From the NCBI GenBank assembly GCA_027021325.1, contig JALUUN010000575.1, positions 1-6,885 of the forward strand: a DNA stretch of 6,885 nucleotides, written 5' to 3'. Positions 1-5,100 of the stretch are shown here, in pieces. The translations under genes were made by a program, and so were the position numbers. Origin of the DNA: Planctomycetota bacterium. Lineage in GTDB: Bacteria > Planctomycetota > UBA1135. How positions within the stretch are numbered: position 1 is the stretch's first letter; each line of letters starts with the position of its first letter. Under the pieces are notes generated by a model. That model was not told where the DNA came from, did no database searches, and saw only the letters and a program-made list of their open reading frames with translations.

Positions 1-1082
1 CGGTCCAGGACGGACACCGGCGCCAGAGACCGTGTGGTCTGGCCGCCACCGGACGGGAGAAGGCGTTCGCGGTTCAGGATCACCCGGCCCAGGCGCGCGG
101 GAGGAAAGCCCTCGTAGTCCAGCCGGCCCCGGATCCCGGTCCGGATCGAGACGAGGAGATCCAGGACCCGGTGCTCCCCCGGTGCGAGACGGATCGGGCC
201 GGACCAGGGTTCGGGGATCCCGCCGGAAAGACGAAGGCTCTCGAGGTCCTCCGGAGGGGGCACGGGCTCGAGGCCGGGAACCCCGAGGGGTTTCCAGCGC
301 AGCAGGATGCCAGGCGGGAGATCGGCCCACAGGATCCGGCCGTCCGGGCCGGACCGGCCCTCCAGGGCTGCGCCCGCCTGCGGAAGGAGGCCCTCGGTCC
401 GGCCGGCGGCGCGGAGACGGTCCAGGCTCCTGCGCAGCAGGTGCAGGGTCTCCTCGGAGGGCGCTTCGCGAGGTTCCACGGTCCCGATCCCCGCGGGAGG
501 CAGGACCTCGACGCCCAGGAGCTCCCGCAGGAAACGATCCGAGACGGCGGGGGAAGGCGGCCGGCCGGAGGGCTCCGCCTCGATCCGCAGCGTCGCCCGG
601 ATCCCTTCGACCGGGGCCCGGTCCTCGTCGTGGAAACGCAGCTCCAGGCGGGCCGAGAGGCCGAGCTCGACCGTCTTCCAGACCCCCGGCTCGGTCGCCA
701 GGACCGGGCCCGCAAGCGTGACGGCACCGGGAGCCGTGAGCACCAGGAAAGCGCCTTCAGGATCCGGGATCTCGAGGCGCCCCGCCGCTGCCGTCTTCCC
801 TCGCAGGATCCGGCCCGCCGAACTCAGGGCCCACCAGGCCAGGTCTTCGCAGGGACGCCCATCCCGGAGCACCTGGAGGCGGACAGCGGGTGCCGCCAGG
901 GCCTGACGCCCGGGCCGCCCCGCAAGCGCCCCGGCCGGTTCCGCCGTGCCGGCCGGGGCGGGGCCGGGCAGCGCTTGCCGGGGTTCCGGACCGGAGGAGC
1001 CCCCCATCCAGGCGAGGAAGCCCAGGAAGATCAAGACCAGGACGGCGACGAGAAGCCAGGAACGGCGGGAAGAGGAGGACAC
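1..1082 (-). CDS. Membrane-anchored protein with carboxypeptidase-regulatory-like beta modules (3' end outside window)
   Basis: The frame is open from a GTG at 1082-1080 to the window edge: 360 complete codons and no stop, so the C-terminus is missing. An in-frame TAG at 1100-1098 makes this GTG the only reasonable start. Residues 2-8 are a Ser/Arg-rich positive tail. Residues 9-27 form one strongly hydrophobic helix (core WLLVAVLVLIFLGFLAWMG), read as a signal anchor. Residues 28-65 are a Pro/Ala/Gly linker. Residues 66-165 look like two beta-rich modules (for example RLELRFHDED). Residues 209-228 are a charged helix. Residues 246-258 (PDGRILWADLPPG) and 317-325 (IRGRLDYEG) resemble the D-x-x-G-x(5-8)-L-P-x-G and I-x-G-x-V/L patterns of carboxypeptidase regulatory-like domains. 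I infer an envelope protein with its body outside the cytoplasmic membrane; no catalytic motif is visible. No strong ribosome binding site precedes it: AGGA lies 13 bases upstream. The exact function is unknown. Confidence 0.8.
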   Translation of the reverse strand, partial: MSSSSRRSWLLVAVLVLIFLGFLAWMGGSSGPEPRQALPGPAPAGTAEPAGALAGRPGRQALAAPAVRLQVLRDGRPCEDLAWWALSSAGRILRGKTAAAGRLEIPDPEGAFLVLTAPGAVTLAGPVLATEPGVWKTVELGLSARLELRFHDEDRAPVEGIRATLRIEAEPSGRPPSPAVSDRFLRELLGVEVLPPAGIGTVEPREAPSEETLHLLRRSLDRLRAAGRTEGLLPQAGAALEGRSGPDGRILWADLPPGILLRWKPLGVPGLEPVPPPEDLESLRLSGGIPEPWSGPIRLAPGEHRVLDLLVSIRTGIRGRLDYEGFPPARLGRVILNRERLLPSGGGQTTRSLAPVSVLD

Positions 1083-1094
1083 GGCGCCGATGGA

Positions 1095-1100
1095 ATCCTA
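1095..1100 (-). promoter_or_regulatory. Possible -10-like hexamer upstream of the anchored-protein gene
   Basis: The minus strand reads TAGGAT here, ending 12 bases before the GTG start at 1082. It fits the TAnnnT core of a -10 element and would put transcription start within about 5 bases of the start codon. No convincing -35 element is visible. The overlapping AGGA (1099-1096) could instead be a distant ribosome binding site. Short-motif evidence only. Confidence 0.2.
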
Positions 1101-1135
1101 CAGAGACCGCAGGGAACGGAGCTCTGCCCGAGAAG

Positions 1136-1165
1136 CCGGCCCTGGCCGGAAACCCTGTAGGCCGG
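1136..1165 (-). repeat. GC-rich inverted repeats between the nuclease and anchored-protein genes
   Basis: On the plus strand CCGGCC (1136-1141) is followed by GGCCGG at 1144-1149 and again at 1160-1165. The first arm could pair with either copy. The close pairing gives a five-base stem with a four-base loop once two central bases are released. In the minus-strand transcript these lie just after the nuclease stop codon. No T-run follows, so this is not a textbook intrinsic terminator. It may slow transcription, act as an RNA end-stabiliser, or be chance in GC-rich DNA. Confidence 0.35.
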
Positions 1166-1168
1166 AGC

Positions 1169-2083
1169 TCAGGACGCCTCGCGGAAGCGCTCGTAGCGCC
1201 ACTCGAGGCGGTCGGGGTCCGGGCGGTCCGCTTCTCGACGCGGGAGGAGGAGCCTCTTCCGGTGGATGCCCTGGAGGCCATGCTCCAGCATGGGGCCGTC
1301 CTCTTCGTCGAGGACGTCCTGGCGGACCTCGACGACGGCGTCGGGGCGGATGCCGAGGAGGAGGCGGTCCCAGGCGTCGTGGTGCAGGCTGCAGAGGGCC
1401 AGGCCGTTGCGCACCACGGGCTCTCCGCCCGGCTCGCGGTCGGGAACGATGTGGGCGGCCTCCAGGAGTTCCGTCCTGCGCAGCCGGCAGATGGCACAGC
1501 GACTCTGGTAGGCCCGAAGCACCCGGGTGCGGAAGCTCTGCTGGTGCAGGCGCGCTCGCAGGAGGCGGGTCCCGTAGCGCCGCCGCAGGTCCTCCTCCTC
1601 CACCAGGAAAGCGCCTGAGGCGGCCGCGGCAGCCGGCAGAAGGCGCGCATCCTCGGTGCGCAGGAAGAAGCGCCGTCGGTCGTAGTCCTCTCCCACCACG
1701 AAGACCGGCCAGGTGGCGTGGTAGCGGTTCTGCTCGATGCCGTGGAAGTAGATCAGGGGCACGCGGTGGCGCATCGCCTCGCGCAGGGCGCGGTTGTCGG
1801 GGTGCTCGGGGTTCTCGCCGCGGTGGCAGTAGGCCAGGGTCGCCTCGTCCTCGAAGGCGTCGTCGTAGGGGGCCCGCCAGCTCGTGAGTACCGACAAAGA
1901 CCAGCGCATGCCCCTGGGCTTCCAGATCCCCTGCTGGGGGGAAACCAGAGGGATGCGCCGGCCCTGGAACTCGAAGCCCTCGATCAGGAGCGGGTTCCAG
2001 TCCAGGACCTCCCCGTGGAGGAGCGTCTGCTCCTCGAGCCACGCGAAGGCCCGCTGCCGGACCCGGCTGTCCTCGAGATCCAC
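1169..2083 (-). CDS. SRA-like/HNH endonuclease, candidate Type IV (modification-dependent) restriction enzyme
   Basis: Complete 304-residue protein. The C-terminal half is a clear HNH (beta-beta-alpha-metal) nuclease: C196-x2-C199 and C231-x2-H234 are likely zinc ligands, H211 in EAAHIVPD is the expected general base, and N226 (NGLALC) and H235 (HHDAWDR) complete the motif. All key residues are present. The N-terminal part (about 24-145) resembles an SRA/PUA-like domain: it has the order SVLTS, YDD (73-75), a Tyr/Gly segment, DNRAL (96-100), VPLIYF (108-113) and WPVFVVGED (125-133), as in SRA readers of modified cytosine. Known SRA-HNH fusions, such as ScoMcrA, cut modified DNA, so I infer defence against modified phage or foreign DNA. 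The modification recognised cannot be told from sequence. The start is GTG; an in-frame TAG at 2098-2096 excludes earlier starts, and no Shine-Dalgarno sequence is visible. No methyltransferase or other restriction subunit is adjacent, consistent with a single-gene Type IV enzyme. Confidence 0.92.
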   Translation of the reverse strand: MDLEDSRVRQRAFAWLEEQTLLHGEVLDWNPLLIEGFEFQGRRIPLVSPQQGIWKPRGMRWSLSVLTSWRAPYDDAFEDEATLAYCHRGENPEHPDNRALREAMRHRVPLIYFHGIEQNRYHATWPVFVVGEDYDRRRFFLRTEDARLLPAAAAASGAFLVEEEDLRRRYGTRLLRARLHQQSFRTRVLRAYQSRCAICRLRRTELLEAAHIVPDREPGGEPVVRNGLALCSLHHDAWDRLLLGIRPDAVVEVRQDVLDEEDGPMLEHGLQGIHRKRLLLPRREADRPDPDRLEWRYERFREAS

Positions 2084-2092
2084 GGCCCGGCC

Positions 2093-2098
2093 AGGCTA
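2093..2098 (-). promoter_or_regulatory. Possible -10-like hexamer upstream of the HNH nuclease gene
   Basis: The minus strand reads TAGCCT, a TAnnnT match ending 9 bases before the GTG at 2083. It contains the only TA dinucleotide in the 78-base gap. At this spacing transcription would start at or next to the start codon, as in leaderless genes, which would fit the missing ribosome binding site. The first three bases are also the in-frame TAG that closes the upstream frame. No -35 element is recognisable. Confidence 0.22.
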
Positions 2099-2136
2099 CC
2101 AGGCGCAGGGCCGGGGGACGCCGGGACCCTCTCCCC

Positions 2137-2160
2137 GCCGGAGGCCCTCCGGCGCCGGAG
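2137..2160 (-). repeat. Overlapping inverted repeats directly after the TPR gene stop codon
   Basis: Three 7-base units lie in a row. In plus-strand order they are GCCGGAG (2137-2143), a three-base spacer, CTCCGGC (2147-2153), then GCCGGAG (2154-2160). The central unit is the exact reverse complement of both flanking units, so two mutually exclusive perfect pairings are possible. The 2137/2147 pair forms a sound stem-loop of seven base pairs with a three-base loop. The 2147/2154 pair is a loopless palindrome that would have to open at its centre. The stop codon (2164-2162) is one base away, so the structure begins immediately after translation ends. No T-run follows on the minus strand, so full Rho-independent termination is doubtful. 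Transcript 3'-end protection or partial termination before the nuclease gene is plausible. Confidence 0.5.
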
Positions 2161-2161
2161 C

Positions 2162-5100
2162 TCAGCGGTGGATGCCGATCCGCCGCAGGAGCCGCCGCGC
2201 CTCCACCTGCACCCGGTTCGGATCCTCCGGCCAGTCGCCGCGCTGCACGCGGCGCAGGACCTGCTCCGCCTCCTGGGTCCGGCCCTGCTCGATGAGGACC
2301 CGCGCCAGGCCGAGGAGGGCCCAGGGGTCCTCCTCGCGCAGCTCCGAGGCCCTGCGCCAGTGGAACTCCGCCGCCTTCCAGGCACCCGCGGCCTCGCGCA
2401 GACGGGCCAGGGCGGCGTGGCCCTCGGCGTCCCCGGGTGAGACCTCCACCAGGTTCGTGCGCGCGCGCTCGGCCTCCTCCTCCTCGCCCAGGCGCTCGAA
2501 GCGCTTCGCCGCCTCCTCGTAGAGGTGCAGGGCGCTGGATCGTCCGGCGGCCAGGCGCAGGATCTCCGCCACCGCCTCCCGCGGCCGCTCCAGGAGGTCC
2601 AGGGCGCGCACCAGGGCGTTCCCCGCCTCCTCGTCCTCCGGCGCCGCCTCCAGGACGAGGCGGTACTGGCGGGCGGCCCGGCCCGGTTCGCCGCGGCGCA
2701 TCCAGGCGTCGGCGAGGGCCTTGCGCAGCACCGGGTTCTCCAGGCCCTGCTCGGCGAGCTCGCGCTCGAAGCGCTCCTCCCAGGCGGCGAGGTCCCGGGC
2801 CTCGACCATGACCTGGACCAGGGTCTCCAGGGCCTCCGAGCGGCGCTTCCGGTCCGGTCCCCAGGCCAGGACCGCTCCGGCGGCGGCCTCCACGGCCTCC
2901 ACGGTCTCGCCGGCGGCGCTCCAGGCGCGGCCCAGGGAGGCATACCAGGCCCCGAGGCGCGGATCCGCGGTGCCGCGGCCGGGGCGGCTCCGCGTCCAGG
3001 AGGTGATGGCCTCGCCGTAGAGTTCCGCCGCCTGGCGCGGACGGCCGGTCTCCAGGCAGGCCTCGGCCAGAGCGGCGAGGGCCTCGGGATCCGGTGAAGG
3101 GACCGTCCGGAAGCGCGCCTCGGCCGCCTCCAGGACAGCGGTGGCCTCCTCCTCGCGTCCGGCCCCGTGCAGCGCACGCAGGAGGCGTGCGGCATGGCCG
3201 GCCTCCTCGGGCTGCTTCTCGACGAGCCAGCGCAGCGGCACCACCGCCTCCTCGAAGCGCCGGTGCTCGAGGAGGAGATCCGCCCGCACCGACCGGCCCT
3301 GGACGCCGAGGACCCCTTCCCGGCCGGCGCGCTCCAGGACCGCCAGGGCCTCCCTCCACCGCCCCAGGCCCTCGTCGAGGTAGGAGGCGACATGCAGGAG
3401 CGTCGGCTCGTGCCGGCGGCGTTCCCCGGCGACCTCGAGGGCGGCGCGCAGGAAGTCCTCCTCGTGCTCCTCCCAGAACCAGGCGTACCTCCGGTCCCAG
3501 CCAGTCCGGCCGAGGCCCTCGCGGGTGCGCATCTCCTCGCGCAGGGCCCGCAGGACGATGGCCAGCACCCGCTCCTCCAGGCCGCCGCCGAGGGAGGCCT
3601 TGCTCCGCCAGTCGCCATAGCTCCAGTGGTGCTGGCGCCAGAAGTCCTCGTCGCGCAGGCGGAGCCACCGCGGCTCGGTCTCGGCACGCACGGTCAGGAA
3701 CTCGACGGCCGTCCGAGCGCCCAGGATCCGGCCCAGGAGACCGGCGACGGCGCCGACCCGGGTCTGGCTCTGGCGGTCGTGGAAGCGCGCGAGCAGGGCG
3801 GGGAGCTCCGTGAAGGCGTAGCGGCGCAGGTCCTCCCGGGCCTCGGCCAGGCGCAGGGGCTGCTCGGCGGCGGCGGCGAAGAGGCGCTCCAAGCGCTCAT
3901 GGAAGGCGGCGGCCGCGCCCTCGTCGGGGCAGTCCTCCAGGACGCCGCGGATCTCGTCGCGCAGGGAACGATAGAGCGTGGCGCCGCTTCCGGCCGCCAG
4001 GGGGACGCGGGCCCGCAGGGCGGAGATGCCGTTGTCGAAGAGGCGCTGCAAGAGCAGGAAGCGCCGCGCCTCCTCGAGCTCCGGCCGGGCGATCTGCTCG
4101 CGCAGGAGGGCTTCGGCCTCGGCGTGGCGGCCGGCGGTCTGGCTGTAGCCGAGCCACGCCTCGAGGAGAGCGTTCGCGCCCGCCGGCAGGAGACCGGCGC
4201 GCGGCGCCCGCGCCTGGTCCAGAGCCCCACGCAGGACCGCCAGGGCGTCTTCGCGCCGGGCGTGGGTCCAAAGGACGTGGGCGTAGTACTCGCTGACCTT
4301 CCAGCGCTCCTCCTCGCGGAGCCCGGGCAGGGCATGGAGCGTGCGCAGCTGCCGCAGCTGCTCCCGCGCCAGGCTCTCGGGTTTCAGGCTGCCCAGGCCG
4401 TGCAGGAACTCCGCCCGGGCGACGGCCTCCCCTTCCTCGAAGGACTCGGGGAAGGAGCTGCGCAGGGCCTCCAGGGCCCGCACCTCCCAGGGATGGCCGC
4501 CGCGCAGCTGCGCCGCCGCCTGGTAGGAGGCGAGGAACTCCAGGAGCCGGAGGGCGCGCTCGTCGGCGGGGCCCTGCGCCCGCGGGCGCACCGCCTCGAG
4601 ACCCGTGAGCAGCCGGTCCAGGGCCGCCTCGTCCTGGACGAGGTCCAGGACCTGGCGCAGGTTCTGGAGGAAGGCCAGGACCGTGCCCGCGGAGTGCCCG
4701 GGCACCGCCTCGGGCAGGGCCTCGAGGAGGCGCCCGTCCTTCGTCGTCTCATAGAGACCGCGGGCCAGCCACAGGTGGTGGTCCGGACGGGAGGCCTTGC
4801 GCAGGAGGGCGCGGAGCTGCCGGGGCGTCTCCGGATCCATCTCCGGCGGCGCCTCCCCGCCGCGGCGGGCAATGCGCTTGCGCTCGCGGTTCAGGAGATT
4901 CGAGAGCCCGGACTCGCCGAGGGCCATCCAGGCCTCCAGGAGGGCGCGCTCGTGGTCCTCCCGGCGGTCCAGGGCCTGGTACCAGGCGGCGAGGCGCTTC
5001 CATGCGCCGTGGGACAGGGGCTCGCGGGCGGCCAGACCCTCGAGGACGCCGGCCGCCTCCTCGAGGCGGTCGTCCTCGGCCAGGAGGACGGCCAGGAGTT

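Noticed and set aside
80..727. A 215-codon minus-strand frame near the low-coordinate end
   Set aside because: It is in the wrong frame relative to the gene starting at 1082; the translation is Ser/Arg/Pro-rich and featureless.
171..1160. A 329-codon plus-strand frame opposite the anchored-protein gene
   Set aside because: Its translation is Gly/Arg/Pro-rich and lacks domain features, whereas the opposite strand gives a signal anchor and ordered beta modules with no stop.
1136..1165. A Rho-independent terminator after the nuclease gene
   Set aside because: The stems are short and no T-run follows on the minus strand; listed only as an inverted repeat.
757..1650. A minus-strand frame bridging the nuclease and the anchored-protein gene
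   Set aside because: It runs across the nuclease HNH region in a different frame and gives no nuclease or membrane motifs.
1098..3668. A long open minus-strand frame of 856 codons
   Set aside because: It overlaps both the TPR and nuclease genes in another frame, and its translation is a low-complexity Gly/Pro/Arg/Ala mix without domains. It is a by-product of high GC in a strongly biased gene.
1984..3687. Another 567-codon minus-strand frame overlapping the TPR gene
   Set aside because: The Arg/Ser/Pro-rich translation has no recognisable motif and lies inside the TPR coding frame; it is a shadow.
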